A stretch of 38,811 bases of DNA from a virus: positions 1 to 38,811 of the IMG/VR virus record IMGVR_UViG_3300019742_000008; one strand, 5' to 3'. The position numbers and the translations under genes are program-made. Under the pieces are notes generated by a model. The model was not told the origin of the DNA and searched no databases. It worked only from the letters and a program-made list of their open reading frames with translations. The number at the start of each line of letters is the position of its first letter. Position 1 is the stretch's first letter. Below, one piece after another: positions 8,951 to 16,373 of this stretch.

Positions 8951-9683
8951 TTTTTAATTCTTTTAGCTTCTAATTCGTTCTTTTCTTTCTCAAACTCTAA
9001 CCATGTTAGACACTTATGTAATCCTAGTTTAGTGACGTTTTCAAACTTATCAAGTTGTCCTCCAGCAATTGCGTAAATGCTTTGATACCAACCCCATTTT
9101 CTTCCAAAAGTTGCTTCGCTTGTGTATTCGTCTGTACTTCCTTCTCCAAATAAGCTAGGGTATGAGTTAATAGTTCGCTCCCTAAATTGTAAAAAAAAAC
9201 CTTAGCACCCATAACTATATCTAAAGAGACTTCTTTCATTATATCACAGTACTTTTCAGAACTCTCATAATCTTCTATTAGATACATATCTTTAGTTTTA
9301 TGTGTTATAGGTCTATACATAACCGCCATAGCTCTATGTAAATCTGATGAGTCTGTTAGATAGTTTTGTAAGTCTATAAACTCTCCTATACTCATATCTT
9401 CTAGGTTAGGTATAAAACCATACTCTATTCCTTGATAAGTAAACCTTCGTTTAAACTTTTGTATTTGCTTAAAAGCTTTATCTATTACTCCTACTACTTC
9501 ATTAAAATCAGATACCTTAATACTATTAACATCTTTAATCTTTACATTACAAAATATCTCAACAGCTTTTAAGTTTAAGAACTCTGTATCATCTTCATTA
9601 GCTTCAACTATACTCATATACTTCTGATAGTCTTTTAGCTTTATCTCGCTTAAATCAGTTGGTATTTTTAATTTAACTTTCAT
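8947..9683 (-). CDS. Tail assembly chaperone, -1 frameshift product (gpGT-like)
   Basis: Reading to V-F-F at codons 162-164 and slipping -1 on T TTT TTT continues 81 residues to TGA 8947-8949, for a product of about 245 aa. The -1 segment (FGRKWGWYQSIYAIAGGQL, then DKFENVTKLGLHKCLTWLEF) resembles the C-terminal half of tail assembly chaperones in this phage group, with the W-x-W/Y 'SIYAIAGG' core. Lambda G/GT is the known precedent. Alternatives are transcriptional slippage on the homopolymer or a sequencing indel. Confidence 0.6.
9024..9683 (-). CDS. Tail assembly chaperone, zero-frame product (gpG-like)
   Basis: 219 aa. An acidic/hydrophobic alpha-helical protein lying between terminase and tail genes. 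A run of nine T on the coding strand (plus-strand A9 at 9191-9199) falls at codons 162-165. A second frame (-1) opens just before it, after a TAA that ends four bases upstream of the T run. Residues 165-219 (YNLGSELLTHTL onward) are therefore dual-coded with the -1 product; they use more G-ending codons than the rest. A perfect late-promoter motif lies 2 bases upstream of the ATG (9686-9716). Confidence 0.65.
   Translation of the reverse strand: MKVKLKIPTDLSEIKLKDYQKYMSIVEANEDDTEFLNLKAVEIFCNVKIKDVNSIKVSDFNEVVGVIDKAFKQIQKFKRRFTYQGIEYGFIPNLEDMSIGEFIDLQNYLTDSSDLHRAMAVMYRPITHKTKDMYLIEDYESSEKYCDIMKEVSLDIVMGAKVFFYNLGSELLTHTLAYLEKEVQTNTQAKQLLEENGVGIKAFTQLLEDNLISLKTSLN
9191..9199 (-). other. Slippery T9 site for -1 frameshifting
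   Basis: Nine T on the coding strand in the chaperone gene. It satisfies T TTT TTT in the zero frame, and the -1 frame opens just upstream of it. Confidence 0.6.
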
Positions 9684-9685
9684 AA

Positions 9686-9716
9686 TAATATAACTATAAT
9701 TTTGTTTGTTTGTTAC
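9686..9716 (-). promoter_or_regulatory. Late promoter motif, tail operon
   Basis: GTAACA (9711-9716), 14 bases, TAGTTATATTA (9686-9696), 2 bases before the chaperone ATG, in the 33-base gap after the terminase. Confidence 0.8.
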
Positions 9717-10916
9717 CTAATAAACATTATACGCTCCAGCGTTAGGATTTCTAAGGTGATGTTCTATATTATATCTTGCACCATCTATTGAGTGATTCCA
9801 ATCATCTACATATAACTTACTTCCTTTATCAGCATAAACATGGTTATTTAACTCTTTACCTATATTAGTTGATTCTGGTGATACTATCAATTGATAATCT
9901 TGCATTAATGTTATACCTGTTTCTATTAACCCTTTCTTATGTTGTTTAATGTTACAACCTCTATGTTTTAAGTCGGCTACTAATCTAGGGTCAACCTCAG
10001 ATATAATTAATTTATCGCCTACCTTTTCAAGTATTAACTTAGCTAAGTCATCAACTTTTAAACCTTTCCTATATATCTGTTCTTTAAGGTATATTATCTT
10101 CTTAGCTTTATCTATTGCAACCTCTGTTAATGTATCAGGATCAACACTAAAACCAAAATCCATACCACAAGAAGTCTGTAATTTATCAGGATTGAATACA
10201 CCATATTCCCAGTTATCAAATACAACACCCTCAGCCTTATCTAACCATCCACCCATAACCTTGTGTTTATATTTAGATGGATTTACACGTTTTATTCTTT
10301 CAACATCTCTTATATAGCTTTTAGAAAGATTATCTATATTATCTAAATATGTTGTATGTATATAATTAACATCTTCTTTAGTTGTATTAACCCCTGCCTC
10401 TACACCCATATCTTCAAAGAACTTTTTATATATCCAATGTTCTTTTGTTGTTGGGTTCATTAACAATATAACTCTATTTTGAACACCCTTTTGTCTAACT
10501 GATAAATTAATAGTATCAAATTTATCTTCATCTATTAATTCCTCAGCCTCATCTAACACCCATGTAGATAAACCTGTTATTGATTTTAAGTTCGCTGTTT
10601 GATCTCCTGAGGATGTTTTAATACCTCTAAACAATATCCTACTACCTGATATCTTATTTATAATCTCATCCTTAGTTATAATGAAATCATTTATCTTATT
10701 CATCAGTTCTATCTTTTCTAAGAACTCAGGTATAATAGAAATTGAGGCGGATCTCAACGTATATCTAGTGTATAATATAGTGTGACCAACCTCATACGAT
10801 AATAGGTTAATTAAATATGTTATAGCAAATGATTTACCACTACCTCTACCACCTGTTACAATAGTAAATTTAGATTCATTCCCTATTCTTTTGTACTTCT
10901 CATTTAGTTTTACCAA
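9717..10916 (-). CDS. terL: Terminase large subunit (PBSX/XtmB-like)
   Basis: 399 aa. Walker A GGRGSGKS at residues 22-29; Walker B VLDEAEE at about 120-126 with Asp122/Glu123; coupling motif LLMNPTT near 150-156. The RNase H-like nuclease begins at CGMDFGFSVDPD (Asp252), with further acidic residues in SEVDPR (about 305-310) and near DDWNHS toward the C-terminus. The family pumps DNA into the prohead and cuts the concatemer. The gene overlaps the small subunit by 17 bases. Length is normal for PBSX-type large subunits. Confidence 0.92.
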   Translation of the reverse strand: MVKLNEKYKRIGNESKFTIVTGGRGSGKSFAITYLINLLSYEVGHTILYTRYTLRSASISIIPEFLEKIELMNKINDFIITKDEIINKISGSRILFRGIKTSSGDQTANLKSITGLSTWVLDEAEELIDEDKFDTINLSVRQKGVQNRVILLMNPTTKEHWIYKKFFEDMGVEAGVNTTKEDVNYIHTTYLDNIDNLSKSYIRDVERIKRVNPSKYKHKVMGGWLDKAEGVVFDNWEYGVFNPDKLQTSCGMDFGFSVDPDTLTEVAIDKAKKIIYLKEQIYRKGLKVDDLAKLILEKVGDKLIISEVDPRLVADLKHRGCNIKQHKKGLIETGITLMQDYQLIVSPESTNIGKELNNHVYADKGSKLYVDDWNHSIDGARYNIEHHLRNPNAGAYNVY

Positions 10917-11160
10917 AATTCAACAACTCATTAAAACTTAAAGTTTCACCATCAGAAGTAACATCTAAACTTTCTTTTGGTTTACCGTATCTATATTCTA
11001 AATATAGTTTTATAGCATTAAAATTACCATCACTAATAAGGTCGTTCAATTTATTAATAGCATTATCACCATCAATAATATTATCTAACCTCTCTATTAG
11101 TTTTAATTCGTCTGCTTTACTTTTACGACCTGCGCCTGGTCTTGATCCTCCATGTGCCAT
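10900..11160 (-). CDS. terS: Terminase small subunit-like DNA-binding protein
   Basis: 86 aa. Starts MAHGGSRPGAGRKSKADE, the N-terminal 'GG.RPGAGRK' signature seen in many small terminases. A helical body (LKLIERLDNIIDG and so on) and FNAIKLYLEYRYGKPKE follow. Its end overlaps the large subunit gene, the usual arrangement. Small subunits recognise the packaging site and stimulate the large subunit. A late-promoter motif lies upstream (11186-11216). Confidence 0.75.
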   Translation of the reverse strand: MAHGGSRPGAGRKSKADELKLIERLDNIIDGDNAINKLNDLISDGNFNAIKLYLEYRYGKPKESLDVTSDGETLSFNELLNFGKTK

Positions 11161-11185
11161 ATCTTGAAAAAACTTGTTTATTCAA

Positions 11186-11216
11186 TAATATAACTAAAAA
11201 CTTAGTTCATTGTTAC
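11186..11216 (-). promoter_or_regulatory. Late promoter motif, terminase genes
   Basis: GTAACA (11211-11216), 14 bases, TAGTTATATTA (11186-11196). Start codon 25 bases downstream. Confidence 0.8.
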
Positions 11217-11629
11217 AACGTATAAGTTTCATATAACTTTTTAATATCGCTAACTACATTTTGCATAGCTTTAACACCGCTATTACAGTTAGCACATATC
11301 TTAGGTGTAATTCTAAATAATCTTCTATACAATCTAACTAATTCAAATACATCAGGCTTAGAGTATTTATTTTCATCATGTCGTTTAATGTAATCATTAA
11401 ACCATGTGTATTCAGACTCTACCATACAATTAGGTTTATATCTAAACATTTCATTTAACTTAGCCTTACGTTCATTACATCCACAGTCTTTACCATTAGC
11501 TAACCACTCAACAGCCTTTTTAACTCCAGTCGCTTTAGTTATCTTTTCAATAGTATCACCTAATCCTTCAGACTTCTTAATACTTTCTTTGTACTCTTTA
11601 GTACGTTTATCTATTTTCTTTTTTGCCAT
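11213..11629 (-). CDS. Conserved Cys-containing phage protein of unknown function
   Basis: 138 aa. The first 20 residues are basic, followed by GLGDTIEKITKATGVKKAVE and the Cys-rich segment KDCGCNERKAKLNE; another pair, CANC, lies near the C-terminus. The GLGDTIEK...CGC combination recurs next to terminases in Bacteroidetes phages as far as I recall, without a known role. The four cysteines could bind a metal. Its stop codon lies inside the -35-like half of the late promoter for the terminase genes. Confidence 0.6.
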   Translation of the reverse strand: MAKKKIDKRTKEYKESIKKSEGLGDTIEKITKATGVKKAVEWLANGKDCGCNERKAKLNEMFRYKPNCMVESEYTWFNDYIKRHDENKYSKPDVFELVRLYRRLFRITPKICANCNSGVKAMQNVVSDIKKLYETYTL

Positions 11630-11634
11630 AGTTA

Positions 11635-11880
11635 TTATTTAATCCATTCATATATATCTACTGAATCTTTTTTATTAAAGAAAATATAAGGATGCTTTAA
11701 AAATACGATAGTTTCTTTAGCATAAGCTAAATTAGCTATAACCTTATAACCTCTATAATATCCGTAATCAAATTTATTATACAACCTAATATATAAGTCG
11801 TTAGATAATTCTAATGTATCTAAATTGCTTTCTGAAGGTGCTAAATCTATAACTTTATTAATTTGATCTAAATTACTCAT
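11635..11880 (-). CDS. Hypothetical protein coupled to the sigma factor
   Basis: 81 aa. Acidic N-terminus (MSNLDQINKVIDLAPSESN) followed by a Tyr-rich alpha/beta part (YNKFDYGYYRGYKVIANLAYA). It begins in a 4-base overlap with the stop of the sigma-factor gene, so the two are translationally coupled. It could modulate the sigma factor, for example as an anti-sigma or co-activator, but nothing in the sequence proves that. Confidence 0.5.
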   Translation of the reverse strand: MSNLDQINKVIDLAPSESNLDTLELSNDLYIRLYNKFDYGYYRGYKVIANLAYAKETIVFLKHPYIFFNKKDSVDIYEWIK

Positions 11881-12467
11881 ATCTTATCGTAATCGTTATT
11901 AAAATAATCTTCAAAATCTTCTCCAAACTTTTCTTTAAGTTTATTCATACTCTTTTTAATAGAGTAACTAACAGCTCTCGTTGTAATACCTATACCGTTA
12001 CTAATTGCCTTATCATTTAATTTCATAGTATTAGATATTAACCTTGCATCTTTCTGAGAACCGTTAGCCATATCTCTATAACTCAAACCAGAATACATAT
12101 AACACTCAAACAAAGTTCTATCGTAGTAATCCCACTTATTTATTTCTTCATGTATTTTATATATTAATTTATTAAAACATTCTTCTTTATCACAGTTATC
12201 AATTTCTTCTAATTGTATTTGATCTATATCAATATGATAGTTTACAGATTTCTTTTTTATAAAGTCTAAAGATAAATTTCTTATAACAGTATAGAAGTAA
12301 CCCTTATTTATATCATCACCATACTTTTTATTATACAATTCTATATTTAAACGATCCAACTTAATATACATATCTTGTACTACATCTTCAGCATCTTCTT
12401 TATTATTAAGAAAACTATAAGCTATTCTAATCCAATCGTTATGATATTTACATATTTTATCTAACAT
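11877..12467 (-). CDS. ECF-type RNA polymerase sigma factor
   Basis: 196 aa. Region 2: residues 11-75, with DAEDVVQDMYIKL (25-37) for core binding and FYTVIRNLSLDFIKKK (58-73) for -10 recognition and melting. Region 4: about 115-180, with TLFECYMYSGLSYRDMA and ITTRAVSYSIKKSMNKLKEK, a helix-turn-helix. Between the two helices sits an extra segment of about 25 residues (135-159) not usual in ECF factors. It lies upstream of every late gene on this strand. Inference: it directs host RNA polymerase to the five GTAACA-N14-TAGTTATAWTA promoters; the AAC-type -35 suits an ECF factor. Confidence 0.85.
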   Translation of the reverse strand: MLDKICKYHNDWIRIAYSFLNNKEDAEDVVQDMYIKLDRLNIELYNKKYGDDINKGYFYTVIRNLSLDFIKKKSVNYHIDIDQIQLEEIDNCDKEECFNKLIYKIHEEINKWDYYDRTLFECYMYSGLSYRDMANGSQKDARLISNTMKLNDKAISNGIGITTRAVSYSIKKSMNKLKEKFGEDFEDYFNNDYDKI

Positions 12468-12469
12468 AA

Positions 12470-12664
12470 TTAACCAGCTAAATAATCCATTAATACAAAA
12501 TCTCTTTTTAAAGTTAGCGTTTGACCATCAAAAAACACATTAACAGAATCATCTTCTACATTCTCTCTTGTGTGAAAATAACCGTTTATTTTATTCTCAT
12601 CTATAACACCGTCAACATACTCCTGGTTTTCAAATTCATCTATATATAATATCTTTACTTTCAT
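12470..12664 (-). CDS. Small hypothetical protein, first gene of the sigma operon
   Basis: 64 aa from the ATG at 12664 (MKVKILYIDEFENQ). An in-frame ATG at 12682 would add six residues. I prefer 12664 because a -7-like TATATTCG ends 5 bases upstream, with a TTA element 21 bases further, which would give a nearly leaderless mRNA. Acidic, mostly beta by pattern. Followed after 2 bases by the sigma-factor gene. No family recognised. Confidence 0.5.
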   Translation of the reverse strand: MKVKILYIDEFENQEYVDGVIDENKINGYFHTRENVEDDSVNVFFDGQTLTLKRDFVLMDYLAG

Positions 12665-12689
12665 ACGTGCGAATATAATCATTATTATA

Positions 12690-12795
12690 GTAACATCCTA
12701 ATTTTTTCTACGAAACTTTTTTTAATAGTTTTCGTAACTCTATTTTGTAGATTGAATTATTATTTATATCTTAGCGGTATCAAAAACAATATATT
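12690..12795. promoter_or_regulatory. Divergent control region between late-regulator and early operons
   Basis: It separates the sigma operon (minus) from the replication genes (plus). For the plus strand, TTG (12745-12747)-N19-TATCTTAG (12767-12774) fits the Bacteroidetes -33/-7 pattern with one change. Just upstream is an inverted repeat, TACGAAAC (12709-12716) with GTTTTCGTA (12728-12736). The word TAGTTTTCGTAA (12726-12737) recurs at 16924-16935 at the same distance from the next promoter, so it may be an operator. Confidence 0.6.
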
Positions 12796-12906
12796 ATGAC
12801 AAAAGCAGAAAAAATAAGTAGAGCAGTAATAGTTGGATTAATAATAGTAGTCGGACTAATAATAGTAATAGATGCTTGTATGTATCCAAAACCTTATATG
12901 ATATAA
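12796..12906 (+). CDS. Small one-helix membrane peptide
   Basis: 36 aa: a short basic head (MTKAEKISRA), then one hydrophobic helix rich in Ile/Val (VIVGLIIVVGLIIVI), then a short tail. First gene after the divergent promoter. Its stop overlaps the next ATG (TAATG). Role unknown; early single-helix peptides of phages often act on the host envelope or on host proteases. Confidence 0.5.
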   Translation: MTKAEKISRAVIVGLIIVVGLIIVIDACMYPKPYMI

Positions 12907-13016
12907 TGGGAAATTACTTACCACCAGAAGAACACGAAAACGAATGTGCTGAATGCGGTACACCATGCGATAATGAATATTGCAGTAAAGAATGTTTTAT
13001 TAACTCACATAGATAA
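12906..13016 (+). CDS. Small Cys-rich zinc-finger peptide
   Basis: 36 aa with CAECGTPCDNEYCSKEC, a CxxCxxxC...CxxxC pattern that suggests a small zinc knuckle like those in short Bacteroidetes proteins that recognise cut or protein termini. Translationally coupled to the previous gene by TAATG and followed 3 bases later by the next gene. Function unknown. Confidence 0.5.
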   Translation: MGNYLPPEEHENECAECGTPCDNEYCSKECFINSHR

Positions 13017-13019
13017 ATT

Positions 13020-13214
13020 ATGAAAACAATTAAATTAGACACTGGAACAATTGAATTAGATAAAAATGATAATATCATAAGACTAGACTTAATTAGTTTA
13101 GATGAATGTGATAAGTTAATATCAGAATGTGCATTAGTAACACCTGATATTGATTTAGAAGTTGAGTCATTATATGTAGAACAAATTAATAACCAATTAC
13201 AAAATATATTTTAA
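13020..13214 (+). CDS. Hypothetical early protein
   Basis: 64 aa, strongly acidic (MKTIKLDTGTIELDKNDNII onward) and with no recognised motif. It lies 2 bases before the Rad52-like gene in one operon. A small acidic protein beside a single-strand annealing protein might regulate it or mimic DNA, but that is speculation. Confidence 0.5.
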   Translation: MKTIKLDTGTIELDKNDNIIRLDLISLDECDKLISECALVTPDIDLEVESLYVEQINNQLQNIF

Positions 13215-13216
13215 TT

Positions 13217-13882
13217 ATGGATTTAAACGAATTAAAAAAAGAAATGCCTTTTAAATGGAGGGTTCAAAGCACTAATCAATACGGTTCTAATTGTGTTGCT
13301 TATATAGACGCAAGATACGTTCAAGACTTATTAGATGATGTTTGTGGTGCTGAATATTGGCAAGTAAGATACGAAGAGCATAAAGGAAACTTATTTGCAA
13401 GTATTGGCATTAACGTATCAAAAGGTGATGGTATTGATGTTCCTGAGCAGTGGGTTTGGAAGTCTGACTGTGGTACTGAAAGCCAAGTAGAAAAACAAAA
13501 AGGTGAGGCAAGTGATGCTTTTAAACGTGCTGCTGTTATGTGGGGTATTGGTAGGTTCTTATATTCTTTAGGTATTATTAAGATTAAAGAAGTTGTAGAA
13601 AAAAATGGTAAGTTTCATCCTGCTTTAAACGGTCAAAGAATTTGGGATATTAATACTCATTGTAATAATTTACATAACAATGTTACACCACCTAAACAAA
13701 AGCAACCTACACCTGAAGAGCTTGAAAATAGAAAGCCAGCATTTAAAAAAGGAGGATATGAATACTTAACAAGTGATAAAGCGACTAAAGAACACATACA
13801 GTCAGCTTTAAATAAAAACAGAATGACACCAGTACAACGTAAGAACTTAGAAAATTTAATTAAAACATTTGACTGTGTATAA
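13217..13882 (+). CDS. Rad52/22-family single-strand annealing recombinase
   Basis: 221 aa. The conserved core runs from PFKWRVQS (11-18), AYIDARYVQDLLDDV (28-42) and WQVRYEEHKGNLFASIGI (48-65) to KGEASDAFKRAAVMWGIGRF (95-114), which is the signature of the Rad52/Sak-type phage annealing proteins. The C-terminal third is basic and less conserved, as is usual. It pairs complementary single strands during phage replication and recombination and is grouped with the SSB-like and NinG-like genes. Confidence 0.85.
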   Translation: MDLNELKKEMPFKWRVQSTNQYGSNCVAYIDARYVQDLLDDVCGAEYWQVRYEEHKGNLFASIGINVSKGDGIDVPEQWVWKSDCGTESQVEKQKGEASDAFKRAAVMWGIGRFLYSLGIIKIKEVVEKNGKFHPALNGQRIWDINTHCNNLHNNVTPPKQKQPTPEELENRKPAFKKGGYEYLTSDKATKEHIQSALNKNRMTPVQRKNLENLIKTFDCV

Positions 13883-14093
13883 ATTAGAAACTGTAAATGT
13901 AACTCTTAAAGTCTATGAACACAACATCATAGGCTTAGAGAGTTATTTAAACGAACACTTTGAAGTAATATCATATAAGATATTGCCTGATACAGAAGAA
14001 CTATATGAGAATGATCCACACTTTAAGAAGTTAGTAAAGGAAGTTAAAAGAGTTCAGAGATTAAGAGATGACTATATATTTAAGAAGAAATGA
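13869..14093 (+). CDS. Hypothetical protein with non-ATG start
   Basis: 74 aa; the frame holds no early ATG, so translation must start at TTG 13869 or GTG 13875, both within the end of the Rad52-like gene, implying coupling. The mid-part (YEHNIIGLESYLNEHFEVISYKIL) is alpha/beta and the C-terminus basic. Its TGA overlaps the following ATG (ATGA). No family recognised. Confidence 0.5.
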   Translation: MTVYKLETVNVTLKVYEHNIIGLESYLNEHFEVISYKILPDTEELYENDPHFKKLVKEVKRVQRLRDDYIFKKK

Positions 14094-14503
14094 AATTCAC
14101 AATAGTAAAACAATTTAACAACACGTTTAAGGTCGCTTATGATACTGACTATGATAAGATGAAGCGTATTAAAGTAGGTGACCTTTTACAATGTGAAATT
14201 AAGAAACCTAGAAACTATCAATTTCATAAAAAGTTCTTTGCATTGCTTAACATGATATATCAAAATCAAGAGAGATATAACAATATAGACCACCTAAGAA
14301 ATGATTTAACTATTGAGGCTGGATTCTATACGTTAAGACAAAATCTCAAAGGAGAAGAGATATATGAAGCTGATAGTATTTCATTTTCAAAGATGAATGA
14401 AGAAAAATTTGAAGATTATTACAGTAAATGTTTGGATGTTATTGTAAAATACTTTAACTTTGACAAACAATCAATAATAGATAACGTAGAACAATATTTT
14501 TAA
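14090..14503 (+). CDS. DUF1367-like phage protein (NinB-type context)
   Basis: 137 aa. GDLLQCEIKKPRNYQFHKKF (31-50) followed by ALLNMIYQNQERYNN is the recognisable core of DUF1367 proteins, which sit in the recombination clusters of lambdoid phages. The typical 'R....H.kffaLl...' pattern is present. The biochemical role is not established. It overlaps the previous gene by 4 bases. Confidence 0.6.
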   Translation: MKFTIVKQFNNTFKVAYDTDYDKMKRIKVGDLLQCEIKKPRNYQFHKKFFALLNMIYQNQERYNNIDHLRNDLTIEAGFYTLRQNLKGEEIYEADSISFSKMNEEKFEDYYSKCLDVIVKYFNFDKQSIIDNVEQYF

Positions 14504-14513
14504 ACTATAAATT

Positions 14514-14708
14514 ATGAGAACAAAGAAAAAATCAGTAAGAGAATTAGCATTACAAGATTTAGCAGATGAATTTTCATCAGATGAATATTGTAGTACAGGA
14601 GATAGATTTGTCGTTTTACCAATTGATTTAATGGGTAATGATGTTAGTGAACTTAACCATGAATTAGGATTACATAAAATTAATAAACATAATAAAAAAA
14701 GGAAATGA
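14514..14708 (+). CDS. Hypothetical early protein
   Basis: 64 aa. Basic start (MRTKKKSVRELALQDLADE), an acidic Ser/Asp middle and a Lys-rich end. Its stop overlaps the start of the next gene (ATGA). No recognised domain. Confidence 0.5.
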   Translation: MRTKKKSVRELALQDLADEFSSDEYCSTGDRFVVLPIDLMGNDVSELNHELGLHKINKHNKKRK

Positions 14709-14923
14709 ATAAGATAGAAAAAACAGAAGTAAGTACTATTAAACACCAGGAGCACTACAATGATAAATACGGTACTCTTTATTTAATAGGTTTACAAAGA
14801 GGTTGGAATCTTTACCAATTCGACATTGTCAAACGTATTGATAGATGTTTAAAAAAAGGAGAGTTTGAGAAAGACTTAGATAAGACAATAGAAGTAATTA
14901 AAATGTTTAAACATAATCAATAA
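14705..14923 (+). CDS. DUF3310-like protein
   Basis: 72 aa. The layout HQEHYNDKYGTLYLIGLQRG, then FDIVKRIDRCLKKG, then FEKDLDKTIEVIKMF, follows the DUF3310 family ('HY....eviDfi...gl.f..GnaiKYi.R...K....DLeKA.wyl'), small helical proteins widespread in phages. It lacks the exact Arg/Gly residues at some points, so the match is moderate. Part of the early operon. Confidence 0.5.
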   Translation: MNKIEKTEVSTIKHQEHYNDKYGTLYLIGLQRGWNLYQFDIVKRIDRCLKKGEFEKDLDKTIEVIKMFKHNQ

Positions 14924-14931
14924 ATAAATAT

Positions 14932-15282
14932 ATGGAAGTACAAGGAAAGATTAAATTAATTAGAGAAACTGCAACATTTGGAGCAAGTGGATTTAGAAAA
15001 CGTGAAATAGTTATCACAACAAATGAGCAATATCCACAAGACCTACAATTAGAGTTCGTACAAGATAAATGCGATGTTTTAAACGGTTACGAAGTAGGTC
15101 AAGATGTTGTAATAGGTATTAATTTACGTGGTAGAGAGTGGATTAACCCTGAAGGTAAAGCAGTTTACTTTAATACTATTCAAGGATGGAATATTAAAAA
15201 GTTAGAAGTTACAGATGTACCGCCAATATCTCCAATAACAGAACCTTTAAACGAACCAATTGACGATGGACTACCGTTTTAA
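14932..15282 (+). CDS. DUF3127 SSB-like protein
   Basis: 116 aa. The pattern MEVQGKIKLIRETATFGASG, FRKREIVITTNEQYPQ, LQLEFVQDKCDVLNGYEVGQ and LRGREWINPEGKAVYFNTIQ matches DUF3127, an OB-fold family of Bacteroidetes and their phages. The tail DDGLPF resembles the acidic C-terminal tip of single-stranded DNA-binding proteins, which recruits partners. It probably coats single strands for the annealing protein encoded upstream. Confidence 0.75.
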   Translation: MEVQGKIKLIRETATFGASGFRKREIVITTNEQYPQDLQLEFVQDKCDVLNGYEVGQDVVIGINLRGREWINPEGKAVYFNTIQGWNIKKLEVTDVPPISPITEPLNEPIDDGLPF

Positions 15283-15302
15283 TAAAACATTAACACTTTA
15301 AA

Positions 15303-15334
15303 TTAGCTTACTACCATTTTAATTCGTACCTTTG
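15303..15334 (+). promoter_or_regulatory. Host-type promoter before the HNH-like gene
   Basis: TACCTTTG (15327-15334) matches the -7 consensus TAnnTTTG fully; TTA (15303-15305) lies 21 bases upstream as a weak -33. The gene at 15360 starts 26 bases downstream. Confidence 0.55.
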
Positions 15335-15359
15335 TTATTATTAACTTAAATATATAAAA

Positions 15360-15872
15360 ATGAAGGTATGTTTTAAATGTGGTATTGAAAAACCATTAAG
15401 TGATTACTACAAACACAAACAAATGGGGGATGGTCATTTAAATAAGTGTAAGACTTGTAATAAAAATGACACAAAAAAAAGAACTGATGTTTTAAATTTA
15501 GATCCAGAGTTTATTGAAAGTGAAAGGGCTAGGCACAGAGAAAAATATCATAGGCTCAACTACAAAGAAAAACAAAAGATTTGGGATAAAGATAAGCCTT
15601 GGAAGAAAACACAGGTATATAAAAATCTTAGTAGAAAGTTTAAAACACCTAAAGGAATACAATTACACCATTGGAATTATAACGATGAATTTTTAGAAGA
15701 TGTAATTTTTATGCCAATTAAAGATCATAGGCGTTTACATAATCAATTAATATTAAATTTAGAAACTAGGATATTCTCAACTAAGCAATTATTTGAGTTA
15801 GATACAAAAGAAAAACACATTAAATTTATAGAGTTATTAAAATTAAACTATGAAACAAAAAAAAGGAGTTGA
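15360..15872 (+). CDS. HNH-like zinc-binding protein
   Basis: 170 aa. Two CxxC pairs near the N-terminus (C4/C7 and C30/C33) form a zinc ribbon of the 'MKVCFKCGIEKPLSDYYK' type known from phage HNH proteins. The later part has IQLHHWNYNDE (His103-His104) and KDHRRLHNQL (His123, His127), an HNH-like arrangement. It probably binds or nicks DNA; whether it is a homing enzyme or part of replication is unclear. It has its own host-type promoter and overlaps the next gene by 23 bases. Confidence 0.6.
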   Translation: MKVCFKCGIEKPLSDYYKHKQMGDGHLNKCKTCNKNDTKKRTDVLNLDPEFIESERARHREKYHRLNYKEKQKIWDKDKPWKKTQVYKNLSRKFKTPKGIQLHHWNYNDEFLEDVIFMPIKDHRRLHNQLILNLETRIFSTKQLFELDTKEKHIKFIELLKLNYETKKRS

Positions 15873-16233
15873 TGGTAAATTAGATAAAGCATGGAGTCAG
15901 TTAGTTAAACTTAGAGCAGGAATGAAATGCGAAATAGAAAACTGTAAACACAAACCAAATTTAAATAGTCATCATATATTTAGCCGTAAAAACGCTGCAA
16001 CTAGATGGGATGTTGATAACGGTATTTGTTTATGTGTAGGTCACCACACAATGAGTAGTAAATTTTCAGCGCATGGCAACCCTATAGCTTTTACGTACTG
16101 GTTAGAAGAATACAAAGGAAGTGATTTTATAGATGATATTTCTAAAAAGGCACATACTACTAAGAAATGGTTTAAGTTTGAAAAAGAAGAGTTATTAGAA
16201 GAATTAAATAATCAAATAAAAGAACTACAATGA
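15850..16233 (+). CDS. NinG/HNH-type recombination nuclease
   Basis: 127 aa. C27 and C32 with SHHIFSRKNAATRWDVDNGI (40-59) and CLCVGHH (60-66) make an HNH motif with the 'HHI..R....trwdv.NgicLC..HH' signature of NinG/HNH enzymes that process Holliday-junction or flap DNA. Later residues include a helical Glu-rich tail. Placed in the recombination cluster with the annealing protein. Its TGA overlaps the next ATG. Confidence 0.7.
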   Translation: MKQKKGVDGKLDKAWSQLVKLRAGMKCEIENCKHKPNLNSHHIFSRKNAATRWDVDNGICLCVGHHTMSSKFSAHGNPIAFTYWLEEYKGSDFIDDISKKAHTTKKWFKFEKEELLEELNNQIKELQ

Positions 16234-16373
16234 AATTAACAGCAAAAGATAATACAGAAGCTTTTTATTTCGATAGTGACGAATGGTTTAGTGCATGGAT
16301 TGAGGCAGAAGATTACGAAAAAGCGAAAAAAAGATATAATAAACTATTAAGAAAAAGAACACATAAGATATGA
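16230..16373 (+). CDS. Small hypothetical protein
   Basis: 47 aa: aromatic and acidic first half (TEAFYFDSDEWFSAWIEAED), basic second half (YEKAKKRYNKLLRKRTHKI). ATGA overlaps at both ends show it is translated in the chain 15850-16926. Confidence 0.5.
   Translation: MKLTAKDNTEAFYFDSDEWFSAWIEAEDYEKAKKRYNKLLRKRTHKI

Noticed and set aside
15360-15872. Calling the HNH-like protein a homing endonuclease
   Set aside because: It sits in the recombination operon with its own promoter and interrupts no gene; there is no evidence of an insertion site.
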